42,831 nt of DNA from Flavobacteriales bacterium (GTDB taxonomy: Bacteria; Bacteroidota; Bacteroidia; Flavobacteriales_E; Vicingaceae), in contig NVUQ01000089.1 of assembly GCA_002401955.1 (NCBI GenBank), positions 1 through 42,831 on the forward strand. The letters run 5' to 3'. The position numbers and the translations under genes are program-made. How positions within the stretch are numbered: position 1 is the first letter of the stretch; each line of letters begins with the position of its first letter. The notes under the pieces were generated by a model. It did not search any database. It was not told the origin of the DNA and saw nothing but the letters and a program-made list of their open reading frames with translations. Below, piece after piece: positions 18,137 through 26,229 of this stretch.

Positions 18137-18691
18137 ATGAACTGGAAATTTTACTTTTTTATTGGTGCTGTTTGTTTAAGCAGTATTTCTTGCCAAAAGG
18201 AAAAACCTCTTGAAATAAAACCCTATAAGGAAACACGACTTACTATCATTGAACCTATAGAGTTTGAAATTTCCTCACTTATTGGTCTTAATTTACCGTT
18301 TCAGATTCCTTTTTTAAATGTACCTCTAAATATTTCAACGTCAGAAGAAAATACCAATCCTCATATTGATTTAATTCGCAACATTCACCTACAGGATTTT
18401 GTAATAAGAATAATTTCACCCCAAGGGCAAAACTTTGATTTTTTAAAAGATATAGAAATTTACATTTCAACAGATGTATTACCAGAAATTAAAATGGCAC
18501 ATCATTATAATGTAGATTCCAGTATTGGATCTGAAATGCACCTTGTTCCAGAAAATATAGTCTTAGATGATTACTTAAAAAGCGAATCATTTAATTTACG
18601 ATTAGAATTAGTAGCTGATCAATTAATTTTTTCTAACCTCATTATTAGAGGTGAATGGATACTGGATGCAGAATTAATTAATAATCCTTAG
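18137..18691 (+). CDS. Putative lipoprotein, unknown function
   Basis: I start at the ATG at 18137, giving MNWKFYFFIGAVCLSSISC with a lipobox (SSISC); the frame is open 14 codons further upstream without signal-like sequence. The mature 167 residues contain many alternating hydrophobic positions consistent with a beta-rich fold, e.g. LRLELVADQLIFSNLIIRGE. I do not recognise a family. It ends with a 4-nt overlap with the stop of the opposing lipoprotein gene at 18688. A TATCTTAG element about 20 nt upstream is one mismatch from a -7 box. Confidence 0.7.
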   Translation: MNWKFYFFIGAVCLSSISCQKEKPLEIKPYKETRLTIIEPIEFEISSLIGLNLPFQIPFLNVPLNISTSEENTNPHIDLIRNIHLQDFVIRIISPQGQNFDFLKDIEIYISTDVLPEIKMAHHYNVDSSIGSEMHLVPENIVLDDYLKSESFNLRLELVADQLIFSNLIIRGEWILDAELINNP

Positions 18692-19119
18692 TGCCGCTCA
18701 AATTCCAGAACGGTTGTACTTAACCCTATATTATAGAAGGAAATAATATTACTCTCACTATACAATGTATATTTATTATCTCCATTAGAATGTATTTTAA
18801 AGATTCCGTTAACGTATTTATCTATATTTATGTAGAGGTAATCAGAAGACTCTAATTCCCATTCACCCCATTCTTCATAATTCAGGGTATTTCCAACATA
18901 ATACTCGCTTTTCATCACGCCATCATCTAACATGTAAATTACATATCGTCCGTTATTTTTATAATCAGGAAGCAGTTGACCCAACTGGTTCAAACTTCCT
19001 CCATTCACCAAAAACTCCGTAATCTCCCATTCGCCTTTCATTAAAGAAACTTTATTGATTTTATAACAACCACACAAAAAGAAGAGAAGAAGTAATGGAA
19101 GAAAGAATGTTTTTTTCAT
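18688..19119 (-). CDS. Small lipoprotein, lipocalin-like in size
   Basis: A 143-aa protein with a strong lipoprotein signal (MKKTFFLPLLLLFFLCGC; lipobox FLCGC). The mature part begins with a segment of the type MKGEWEITEFLVNGG, which recalls lipocalin-like proteins of Bacteroidota where a short 'G.W.i....' strand opens a small beta barrel. No ligand can be inferred. It lies 26 nt downstream of another minus-strand lipoprotein gene, suggesting a short operon of three envelope proteins (20293 to 18688). Confidence 0.7.
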   Translation of the reverse strand: MKKTFFLPLLLLFFLCGCYKINKVSLMKGEWEITEFLVNGGSLNQLGQLLPDYKNNGRYVIYMLDDGVMKSEYYVGNTLNYEEWGEWELESSDYLYINIDKYVNGIFKIHSNGDNKYTLYSESNIISFYNIGLSTTVLEFERH

Positions 19120-19145
19120 AGCTCAAGTAATGTGTTTACCTTTTA

Positions 19146-19679
19146 TTAATTCAATCTATAATGTATTTTAACCGTTGTTAACCCATCAGAAGACTGAGAC
19201 ACAACCACGCCATTAATACCACTCATAACAGGATTAAAAGTCCCTGAAGCCATTGCATCATCTGGATCAATGGGAGGGAGATCTGCATCAAACAATTCCC
19301 ATACATAAGTTGTATTCAATAACTGAAATTGATCTGGTGCAGACCATATTTGTACCGTAAATGGATCTGCATTATTTATTGTAACTGAAGAAAATTCCCA
19401 ACTAGAAAAACTTTGTTTTTTTACTTTTATATAAACATCTGCTTTAACGTTACCGAACAAATCCCAATTAATATTCTCATAATTTGTAAGCTCATAATCA
19501 GTTACGTAAAGAAACTCACAAGACCCATCATCCTTGGTGGCGGCAGAATTATAATGAGGGGAATTTACATCCAAACAACCGCCTGTTCCTAAATCAACAT
19601 CTTCTTCTTTAGAGCAACTCATCATGCAAAAAGCAATAATCATAATTGCTAAAAATGATATGTTAAATATTATTTTCAT
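19146..19679 (-). CDS. Lipoprotein with a DDGSC motif
   Basis: About 177 aa starting at the second Met of the frame (MKIIFNISFLAIM), with a lipobox ending in MMSC. After the anchor comes LDVNSPHYNSAATKDDGSC, a Cys-containing motif I recall from many Bacteroidota secreted proteins ('NYNS.AT.DDGSC'). The rest is predicted beta-rich with no family recognised. It is between a small lipoprotein and an outer-membrane-like protein on the same strand. Confidence 0.68.
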   Translation of the reverse strand: MKIIFNISFLAIMIIAFCMMSCSKEEDVDLGTGGCLDVNSPHYNSAATKDDGSCEFLYVTDYELTNYENINWDLFGNVKADVYIKVKKQSFSSWEFSSVTINNADPFTVQIWSAPDQFQLLNTTYVWELFDADLPPIDPDDAMASGTFNPVMSGINGVVVSQSSDGLTTVKIHYRLN

Positions 19680-19726
19680 ATGCAATAACTCTTTTAATTT
19701 TAATACTGTTACACAAACGAACCATT

Positions 19727-20293
19727 TTAAATACTAGGCTTACTCTTAGTTTTTCTTTTTATTGTTTTCCCTATACTCACTCCCATCCAATGCCCAAAAT
19801 TTTCATTACTTTCATTAGAAATAATTGGAGAATATATTATACGAAACATTAACCCTCCATCCATTTTTTGAAAGCGATAACCCAGTATTAGATGTTTTAA
19901 AAGCTCAGGCTTTCGACTAAACCCTGATGAGCTTTCAGGATCTCTCATTGTCCAATTAAAATACGTAATCCCTCCCCCTAATTCAATCCTGTGTTTATCC
20001 TTTCCGTAAAGCATAGCTCCCGAAACGGGTATCAACACATCTGGGAAACCAGCTCCATTAAACTCAGACAACAACCCTAAACCTGCTCTTCCGTTTAACT
20101 TAAAGCTTTTGCTGATGTCCCAAAGGGTTCTATCATAATTAAAAGACCAAATACCAGCTGCACCGCCAAGTTCCAAATAAAGGCTCGTTTTAGCAGGTTC
20201 TTCACCTTCATTTTGAGCAAAAACACTACCCAAACAACTACTAATTACAACACTAAACAACAGTGTTTTAGACCTTATGGATTTAAAATTCAT
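19727..20293 (-). CDS. Small outer-membrane beta-barrel-like protein
   Basis: A 188-aa protein with a signal peptide (TLLFSVVISSCLGSVFAQ). It shows alternating aromatic/hydrophobic strands such as LYLELGGAAGIWSFNYD and HRIELGGGITYFNW, and a YRFQKMDGGLMFRIIYSP segment. These look like an eight-stranded outer-membrane barrel related to those of Bacteroidota porin-like hypothetical proteins. No specific function is recognised. It appears to head a minus-strand unit with the two lipoproteins downstream. Confidence 0.65.
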   Translation of the reverse strand: MNFKSIRSKTLLFSVVISSCLGSVFAQNEGEEPAKTSLYLELGGAAGIWSFNYDRTLWDISKSFKLNGRAGLGLLSEFNGAGFPDVLIPVSGAMLYGKDKHRIELGGGITYFNWTMRDPESSSGFSRKPELLKHLILGYRFQKMDGGLMFRIIYSPIISNESNENFGHWMGVSIGKTIKRKTKSKPSI

Positions 20294-20370
20294 CGTTTAA
20301 AGTTACATTTTTATTCCGACATTTGTTCTGCTAAATTAAACCTTGCCACCAACAATACGACCCTATAAAA

Positions 20371-21204
20371 ATGCCCGATTCTAAAAGGAAACACCTCAAT
20401 GAGCAATCAAAATTTATTCCTATTATGGGTATGGATGTGCATTATCGTGTTGAAGGAAATGGTCCTGATTTAATCCTTGTTCATGGCACTTTCTCTTCAC
20501 TACATACCTTTGAAAAATGGGTGTCGCATTTCAAAAAATCGTATCGAGTTACCAGTTTCGATCTTCCTGGTTTTGGATATACAGGTGCTCAACCTGATGC
20601 AAACTATGAGCTAGACACCTACATCTCTTTCTTTGAAGAATTATTTATGAAATTAAACATCAATGAATGCATCTTAGCTGGCAACTCTTTAGGAGGCATG
20701 CTTTGTTGGGAATTTGCTTTACGCTACCAATCACGCGTAAAAAAAATGATTTTGATTGATGCTGTTGGTTTTCTTGATCAATGGACTTTACCAAAACCCT
20801 TTTTCTTAGCTCGAAATCCCATATTGGCCAAGCTAATGAAATTGTGGATGCCACGATTTTTTCTTGATAAAAAAGTAAAAGAGGTCTATGCTAATCCATC
20901 TAAAGTAACCCCAGCTATCTTAGACCGCTATTTCGATCTTTTTGTTGGCGAAAAAAATCATTTATCTTTTGTAGATATTGTAAAACAAGAGCTTAAAGAT
21001 AATTCTGATCGGCTTACTGAATTAAAAATTCCTACCCTTATTTTATGGGGAAAGCGAGACCGATGGATTCCAGTTAAAATTGCTACTTTATTTGCTAACA
21101 CTATTCCTAACGCTGAATTAATTATTTATGATAATTGCGGACATGTTCCCATGGAAGAAATTCCCGAAGAAACAATCAGGGATGTTTCATTATTTTTAGA
21201 ATAG
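20371..21204 (+). CDS. Alpha/beta-fold hydrolase
   Basis: A 277-aa soluble hydrolase. LILVHGTFSS (oxyanion hole, about 35-44) is followed by FDLPGFGYTG, and the nucleophile elbow AGNSLGG places Ser at residue 106. The acid is probably in LWGKRDRWIP and the His in NCGHVPMEEIP. A small lid of hydrophobic and basic residues lies between, around 135-165. The family includes haloalkane dehalogenase-, MhpC- and lipase-like enzymes; Ser as nucleophile argues against a dehalogenase. It opens a plus-strand run with the DUF1702, halogenase-like and cyclase genes. Whether it is transcribed with them is uncertain, because the next gene appears to have its own promoter. Confidence 0.85.
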   Translation: MPDSKRKHLNEQSKFIPIMGMDVHYRVEGNGPDLILVHGTFSSLHTFEKWVSHFKKSYRVTSFDLPGFGYTGAQPDANYELDTYISFFEELFMKLNINECILAGNSLGGMLCWEFALRYQSRVKKMILIDAVGFLDQWTLPKPFFLARNPILAKLMKLWMPRFFLDKKVKEVYANPSKVTPAILDRYFDLFVGEKNHLSFVDIVKQELKDNSDRLTELKIPTLILWGKRDRWIPVKIATLFANTIPNAELIIYDNCGHVPMEEIPEETIRDVSLFLE

Positions 21205-21237
21205 AAATCTTTACCCTTAAATTGAAAATGTAATACC

Positions 21238-21270
21238 TCCATCTACTAGTTTATTTTTATCTTTGGCTTT
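21238..21270 (+). promoter_or_regulatory. Putative promoter of the DUF1702 gene, twin of the rsmI promoter
   Basis: Contains TATCTTTG at 21258-21265, an exact -7 box, 31 nt before the ATG. The surrounding 33 bp matches 13358-13390 at all but three positions. No -33 TTTG at the proper distance. Confidence 0.55.
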
Positions 21271-21296
21271 TCATTATTGGAGTTAAACGTGTTACA

Positions 21297-22139
21297 ATGA
21301 TAGATGTAAAAGATAAAATGACTTTAATTCAGTCTATATTTATAGATTCCAAAGAAAAAGCATTAGCCATTTCCGATCATGAAAAACTAAATAATTCCTT
21401 ACTAGATAATGACATTGAGTTTATTTCTATTGCTTATGAAGCAGCATCTATGGGGATTGCAATTAATAGTCTTGAACAAACAAATTCTTTAGAAAAATGG
21501 TTTAGTTTCTATCAAGAATATGGAGAAAAACATGCCGCACAAGTTCATGTTGGATTAGGATGGGCCCTTTCAGAGCTTAATTTAAAACCATCAGAATACA
21601 TTAAAGATCTTGAACCTATTTATAAATACAGAGTAATTGATGGCTTTGGTTATCATGAAGGAAGGTTTAAAAGACGACAAGCTGTTAGATCCCAACAAAT
21701 TCCACAAGATTTTGATGAAATGAATACAAGAGCGTTCAATCAAGGGTTAGGAAGGAGCTTTTGGTACACAGCTCAAGGAGAACCTGAGAAATTATCAAAA
21801 TTAATAGCCATTTTTCCAGAAGAAAGACACTATGATATGTGGAGAGGGGTTGGTGTGGCTGTTGCTTATGTTGGTGGGATTGAAGAATCTATTTTAAACC
21901 AGTTATCCCATTATTCCGAAAACAATCAAAACCCTTTTAAATGTGGTATTGCTTTGGCTATCCATACACGAGAAGAGGCAAATACCACAACTGAAAACAC
22001 CAAACAAATTTGTAAATTTATTCTTAAAAAAAGCACTTCTGAAGTTTCTCAAATATTGAAACAACTTGAAAAAGAAACCCCTTCAACACCAGACCTCCTA
22101 TATTTTGATTGGGTTAATCGCATAGAACAGCAATTATAA
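21297..22139 (+). CDS. DUF1702 family protein
   Basis: A 280-aa soluble protein. The pattern VIDGFGYHEGRF, then FNQGLGRSFWYTAQGEPEKL, then ERHYDMWRGVGVAVAYVGG fits DUF1702, first noted in enediyne biosynthetic clusters of actinomycetes and also present in other bacteria. The molecular role of the family is not established. The first 60 residues are helical and variable. It has its own -7 box and is followed after about 100 nt by a halogenase-like flavoenzyme, so a biosynthetic context is plausible. The family call is from memory of motif patterns. Confidence 0.7.
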   Translation: MIDVKDKMTLIQSIFIDSKEKALAISDHEKLNNSLLDNDIEFISIAYEAASMGIAINSLEQTNSLEKWFSFYQEYGEKHAAQVHVGLGWALSELNLKPSEYIKDLEPIYKYRVIDGFGYHEGRFKRRQAVRSQQIPQDFDEMNTRAFNQGLGRSFWYTAQGEPEKLSKLIAIFPEERHYDMWRGVGVAVAYVGGIEESILNQLSHYSENNQNPFKCGIALAIHTREEANTTTENTKQICKFILKKSTSEVSQILKQLEKETPSTPDLLYFDWVNRIEQQL

Positions 22140-22237
22140 ATTAACTCTCATTCTACTTGTTGGATTACTTATTTTTTGGCTTAACAGCTCAATAAAAGCT
22201 TCAAAAAATGATTACTTTTCCAATCTCAAAATGCACT

Positions 22238-23923
22238 ATGGAAAATCAGTATGATGTAACAATTTTAGGTGGCGGATTAGCCGGATTAACACTTTCCTTA
22301 CAACTAAAACAAGAAAAACCAGACATTAAAGTTTTGGTGTTAGAAAAACGTGAAGATGCTGCTCCAGAAGCTGCTTTTAAAGTTGGTGAATCTTCTGTAG
22401 AATTAGGAACACATTACTTGAGAGAAGTTCTTGGTTTAAAAGATTATTTAGATACGGAACAACTTCCAAAACATGGATTAAGATTCTTTCTATCCCCAAA
22501 ACACAAAGATGAAATTCATAAAAGAGTAGAACTTGGTCCTAAAGAATTTTTACCCGTTCCCAGCCATCAAATTGATAGAGGAGTTTTTGAGAACGACTTG
22601 GTAAAAATGTCGAGAGATATAAAAAATGATGTACTCTTAGATGCTAAAGTTGAAAATGTAGAATTGGGTGATGACACTCATCAAGTTACTTATAAAAAAG
22701 ACGGAGAATCTACGACTGTAAACACAAGATGGGTAATTGATGCTACAGGGAGAGCAAGTTTTTTAAAACGTAAATTAAATTTTGCCGAACCTTTTGAGCA
22801 CAATGTAAATGCCGCTTGGTTTAGAGTTGATTATAAAATTGATGTTGATACTTGGTCTGACGATGAAAAATGGCACTCATACGTAAAAGATGGATTACGC
22901 CATTTTAGTACAGTTCACCTAATGGATAAAGGTTATTGGGTTTGGATTATCCCATTAGTTGGCGATAGAACAAGTGTTGGAATTGTTGCCGATGAATCTA
23001 TTCATGATTTTAAAGATTACAATTCATTAGAAAAATCTTTGGCTTGGATTTCTAAAAACGAACCTCAATTCGGAAAAGAACTAGATAAATTAACAGACAA
23101 AATTCTTGATTTTAAATTGATGAAGCATTTTGCTCATGCCTCTAAAGAAACTTTCTCAACTGATAGATGGACTGTTGTAGGTGAATCAGGATTATTTACC
23201 GATCCTTTTTACTCTCCTGGAACCGATTTTATTTCTATAGGAAATACATTAACAGCAGATTTAATTCAGCGCGACCTTAAAGGTGAAGATGTATTTTACA
23301 GAACAAAATTCCATGCACAAGTATTTAGAGCTTTGTATGATAATTGGATGCCAATTTATGTGAACCAATATCCACTCTGGGGAAGTTCGCAAATTATGGT
23401 AACCAAAATTATTTGGGATTGGGCTGCTTATTGGGCAATTAACTGTTTACTCTTTTTAAACAACGGTTTAACCAACTTAGAATTAATGAAGGACCTAGTT
23501 GCCGGACCAACTGCATTAATGAACCGTTATGGTGAATTAAGCTTACAAATGCAACGCTTATTTAAAGATTGGGAAGCTTACGACACAGCTGATTTAACAG
23601 ATAAATATGTTGATCCTTTTGATTTAAAATTCATGAAAACCTTACAAGAAGACATTGTAGAAAAAGAAGTTGATGATGATGAATTAAAACGTAAGTTAAT
23701 GGAAAACATGGAACTATTAGAATATGTTGCTGCAGAAATGTTCCGCTTGGCAAGTAATTCTGCTCACGAAACTTCTATGGACATTCCAGTTGATCCTTAC
23801 ACCATGTCGTTAAACAAGGATAGAACTCTAGAAAGTAAAAACAGTAAAGAGCTTGGTAGAAATAGGTATGTTGCAAAAGAATTGCAAAACATGTGGATGT
23901 ATCCAGTGCCTGTTGAAAGTTAA
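22238..23923 (+). CDS. Flavin-dependent halogenase-like oxidoreductase
   Basis: A FAD enzyme of the tryptophan-halogenase/FAD-monooxygenase superfamily. I start at the ATG at 22238 (MENQYDVTILGGG) because the flavin-binding motif then sits at the usual place; an ATG 10 codons upstream is open. In numbering from the upstream ATG, GGGLAG is at 21-26, GESSVELG at 60-67, a Lys in LPKHGLRFF at 88, WVWIIP at 244-249 and DPFYSPGTD at 332-340. WVWIIP matches the WxWxIP motif of flavin halogenases, the DPFYSPG stretch fits their second motif, and Lys88 falls near the position of the halogenase catalytic Lys. The C-terminal 200 residues are helical. Related enzymes without halogenase activity share these motifs, so halogenation is a possibility, not a finding. 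Confidence 0.75.
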   Translation: MENQYDVTILGGGLAGLTLSLQLKQEKPDIKVLVLEKREDAAPEAAFKVGESSVELGTHYLREVLGLKDYLDTEQLPKHGLRFFLSPKHKDEIHKRVELGPKEFLPVPSHQIDRGVFENDLVKMSRDIKNDVLLDAKVENVELGDDTHQVTYKKDGESTTVNTRWVIDATGRASFLKRKLNFAEPFEHNVNAAWFRVDYKIDVDTWSDDEKWHSYVKDGLRHFSTVHLMDKGYWVWIIPLVGDRTSVGIVADESIHDFKDYNSLEKSLAWISKNEPQFGKELDKLTDKILDFKLMKHFAHASKETFSTDRWTVVGESGLFTDPFYSPGTDFISIGNTLTADLIQRDLKGEDVFYRTKFHAQVFRALYDNWMPIYVNQYPLWGSSQIMVTKIIWDWAAYWAINCLLFLNNGLTNLELMKDLVAGPTALMNRYGELSLQMQRLFKDWEAYDTADLTDKYVDPFDLKFMKTLQEDIVEKEVDDDELKRKLMENMELLEYVAAEMFRLASNSAHETSMDIPVDPYTMSLNKDRTLESKNSKELGRNRYVAKELQNMWMYPVPVES

Positions 23924-23961
23924 AAAATATCTATCCGTTTCTTTATAAGAAAAACATCATC

Positions 23962-24723
23962 ATGAAAATTATCGATTTATCTAAACCTATTCAGTACAAT
24001 AAATCTGACCCTTGGTTTATGAAGGTAAAAATCAAACATAAACCTCACCATAAAGCCAAATGGTTAATCCGAATTTTAGGTTTACCATTTAAATTATTCC
24101 CAAAAAACTTTACTGGATGGGCTGATGATACCATTCAAAAAATGGGCGTTCATTCTACAACTCATATCGATGCTCCTTGGCACTATTCTCCAACTACTAA
24201 TGGCGAAAAATCTAAAACAGTTGATGAGATTCCTCTAGAGTGGTGTTATGCTGATGGGATTGTTATCGACATGAAACATAAAGTAGATTTTGACCCTATT
24301 ACCACAAAGGATATAGAACAATTTTTAAATGCCAATAATTTAGTCATAAAAGAAAATATGATTGTCCTTATTAAAACTGGTAGAGATAAATTTAATGGTA
24401 CTAAAGATTTCCATAAAATAGGTACAGGAATGAGTGCTGAAGCTACAGAATGGCTAATTGATTTAGGAATAAAAGTAATGGGAATCGATTCTTGGGGATG
24501 GGATCTGCCGTTACCCTATATGCTCAAAAAAGCAAAAGAAACTGGTAATTCCGAACTTTTTTGGGAAGCACATTTAGTAGGGCAAAACAAAGAATATTGC
24601 CACATGGAACAACTAGTAAACTTAGATGCACTTCCTTTAACAGGTTTTAAAATCGCTGTTTTCCCATTAAAAATTGTTGGAGCATCTGCCGCACCAGCAA
24701 GGGTTGTTGCAATGATAGAATAG
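23962..24723 (+). CDS. Cyclase family protein (kynurenine-formamidase-like)
   Basis: A 253-aa protein of the metal-dependent cyclase/formamidase family (KynB fold). The metal and active-site motif HSTTHIDAPWH is at residues 64-74, and MGIDSWGWDLPLP, then FWEAHLVGQNKEYCHMEQL, supplies the second conserved His/Glu cluster. Family members hydrolyse N-formylkynurenine, act in isatin breakdown, or take part in polyketide cyclisation. No kynurenine pathway genes are nearby. Its position 38 nt after the halogenase-like gene suggests a role in the same pathway. Its stop is 10 nt from the remnant of the thiL 3' end. Confidence 0.85.
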   Translation: MKIIDLSKPIQYNKSDPWFMKVKIKHKPHHKAKWLIRILGLPFKLFPKNFTGWADDTIQKMGVHSTTHIDAPWHYSPTTNGEKSKTVDEIPLEWCYADGIVIDMKHKVDFDPITTKDIEQFLNANNLVIKENMIVLIKTGRDKFNGTKDFHKIGTGMSAEATEWLIDLGIKVMGIDSWGWDLPLPYMLKKAKETGNSELFWEAHLVGQNKEYCHMEQLVNLDALPLTGFKIAVFPLKIVGASAAPARVVAMIE

Positions 24724-24733
24724 AAAATCTAAG

Positions 24734-24815
24734 TTACTTCTTTAAAATAGCATTCCAACCTTGAGCCGTTAATTCTTGTATTTGTTCACTTTTAGAAACA
24801 AACTGATAACTTTCT
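24734..24815 (-). pseudogene. Detached copy of the thiL 3' end
   Basis: Bases 24737-24815 match 32315-32393 (the last codons of intact thiL) at 75 of 79 positions. Read on the minus strand it encodes ESYQFVSKSEQIQELTAQGW followed by NAILKK and a stop, the same as ThiL except Val to Ile and loss of the final Gly. The four changes are all transitions: two synonymous, and two that together give Val to Ile. Similarity ends sharply at 24815. The rest of the 24724-25037 gap holds no gene. Confidence 0.85.
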
Positions 24816-24993
24816 AAAAACTTACCTGCTCAAAGTAACTTCTGTAAAATTTCACTATATTAGCACAGTAAAGTAACTGTACAACCTACAATTATCCTTA
24901 GTGCACATTAAACAAATGAAAGTTGGAAGCTTATTCCTAACATCACGCCTTCTAACTTTGATCTCTTACAACTGCCAATATCACAGGAATTGT

Positions 24994-25002
24994 TTTGAAT
25001 CA
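24994..25002 (+). promoter_or_regulatory. Partial operator-like site upstream of the regulator gene
   Basis: TTTGAATCA here, preceded by GGAATTG, equals the first nine bases of the direct repeats at 26122 and 26143. It lies 36 nt before the regulator's ATG and could allow autoregulation. Confidence 0.3.
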
Positions 25003-25037
25003 GACAGCTAAAAAGAATAAATTAAACCTACAATACG

Positions 25038-26105
25038 ATGCCTTTATACATGGATATACATAATGTCGACACTGATGAATTCTCAGCAGAAGACGTTGTT
25101 AAAGCACATATGGAAGACCTAGCCATACAAGATCAATTTGGAGTAAAACAGCTAAAATATTGGGTAAACGAACAAGCTAAAACAATTTTTTGTCTAATGG
25201 ATGGCCCAAATAAAAAGGCGTGTAACGAGGTTCATCTACAATCCCATGGAGGTACCGCATGCAATATTATTGAGGTATCTGACAATGAATACCAACTTTT
25301 TATGGGGCAAGGCACTGACATTAATGACTTGGCACAAACTGATTCTGGAGAACTAGACTCTGGTTTTCGCACAATTTTATTAGCCAATATTATTTGTCTT
25401 TATCGAAATAACGGCAGCTTTGTTGAGCAAATTCAGAAACTGATTAATGAACACAAAGGTGTTATTGTTCGGGAACCTGATAATCAAATCATGGCCTCAT
25501 TCGTCTACGCTACAGACGCCATAATGTGTGCATCTTTAATTAAGAATTTGCTGGATTCAGATCATGATACCTTGGAATTCAATTTGGCCGTAATAAGTGG
25601 AAAACCAGTAGACGAAGAAAGTGAAACATTTTTTGAAGAAACAAAATCAAAGATCAATAGTCTTTGTTCTCTAGGACTAAACAAGAGGATGTTCTTAGAT
25701 AAAGATACCATTGCACTTGCTGACAAAGAATTATCTGATCAAAAAGAGAAACAAAATAACTTCACGCTTATAAATAGCGAAGATATTCAGTTTTCTATAG
25801 ACCTCTCAGAAGTAATTAGCGATAACTTTGTTCGTCCCGAGTTTAATAGTGAGAATTTAATTGCTCTTCTTGGATTGAGTAAATCAAGCGCTTCAAGAAA
25901 GATAAAGTCGTTAACAGGGATGGCACCGAATCAATTAATACAAGAAACTCGTTTCCAAAAAGCAATTAATTATATGGTTCAGAGCAATAAAACGATTGCC
26001 GAAATTGCTTATGAATCTGGGTTCAATAGTCCAACCTATTTTACACGAGCATTCAAAAAAAGATTTAGAGTTTCACCCACAGATTTCGCTAAACAACAAT
26101 CATAA
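25038..26105 (+). CDS. AraC-family regulator with DUF4242 and pseudo-cyclase domains
   Basis: A 355-aa transcription factor with three parts. Residues 1-80 fit DUF4242 (MPLYMDIHNV, KYWVNEQAKTIFCLMDGP, VHLQSHGG), a ferredoxin-like fold whose relatives include a nickel-binding protein; candidate ligands are His8, His24, His66 and His70. Residues 110-228 resemble a class III nucleotidyl-cyclase domain (RTILLANI, NQIMASFVYATDA, AVISGKPVDEES), but both positions where metal-binding Asp is expected appear to be Asn (117 and 149), so it is probably inactive and may sense a ligand. Residues 255-355 form an AraC DNA-binding domain (LGLSKSSASRKI, then TIAEIAYESGFNSPTYFTRA). A direct-repeat operator lies downstream, before the methyltransferase gene. 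Domain alignment is by eye. Confidence 0.85.
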   Translation: MPLYMDIHNVDTDEFSAEDVVKAHMEDLAIQDQFGVKQLKYWVNEQAKTIFCLMDGPNKKACNEVHLQSHGGTACNIIEVSDNEYQLFMGQGTDINDLAQTDSGELDSGFRTILLANIICLYRNNGSFVEQIQKLINEHKGVIVREPDNQIMASFVYATDAIMCASLIKNLLDSDHDTLEFNLAVISGKPVDEESETFFEETKSKINSLCSLGLNKRMFLDKDTIALADKELSDQKEKQNNFTLINSEDIQFSIDLSEVISDNFVRPEFNSENLIALLGLSKSSASRKIKSLTGMAPNQLIQETRFQKAINYMVQSNKTIAEIAYESGFNSPTYFTRAFKKRFRVSPTDFAKQQS

Positions 26106-26121
26106 ATTATAGAAAAGAGAA

Positions 26122-26156
26122 TTTGAATCAATTGTTTCAGACTTTGAATCAATTGT
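26122..26156 (+). promoter_or_regulatory. Direct-repeat operator, 21-bp period
   Basis: TTTGAATCAATTGT occurs perfectly at 26122-26135 and 26143-26156, a spacing of two helical turns, as is usual for AraC-family binding sites. GATATTTG at 26182-26189, one mismatch from a -7 box, follows 25 nt later with no good -33 element, which fits a promoter needing an activator. Confidence 0.7.
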
Positions 26157-26229
26157 GAAATAGTCTTGCCCATATGTTCTGGATATTTGCATCATAACAA
26201 ATATTAATAAACACTTAAATTCAGAACTC

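Noticed and set aside
22238..23923. Naming the flavoenzyme as a tryptophan halogenase
   Set aside because: WxWxIP is also present in related enzymes that do not halogenate, and the substrate-binding Glu of tryptophan halogenases could not be located.
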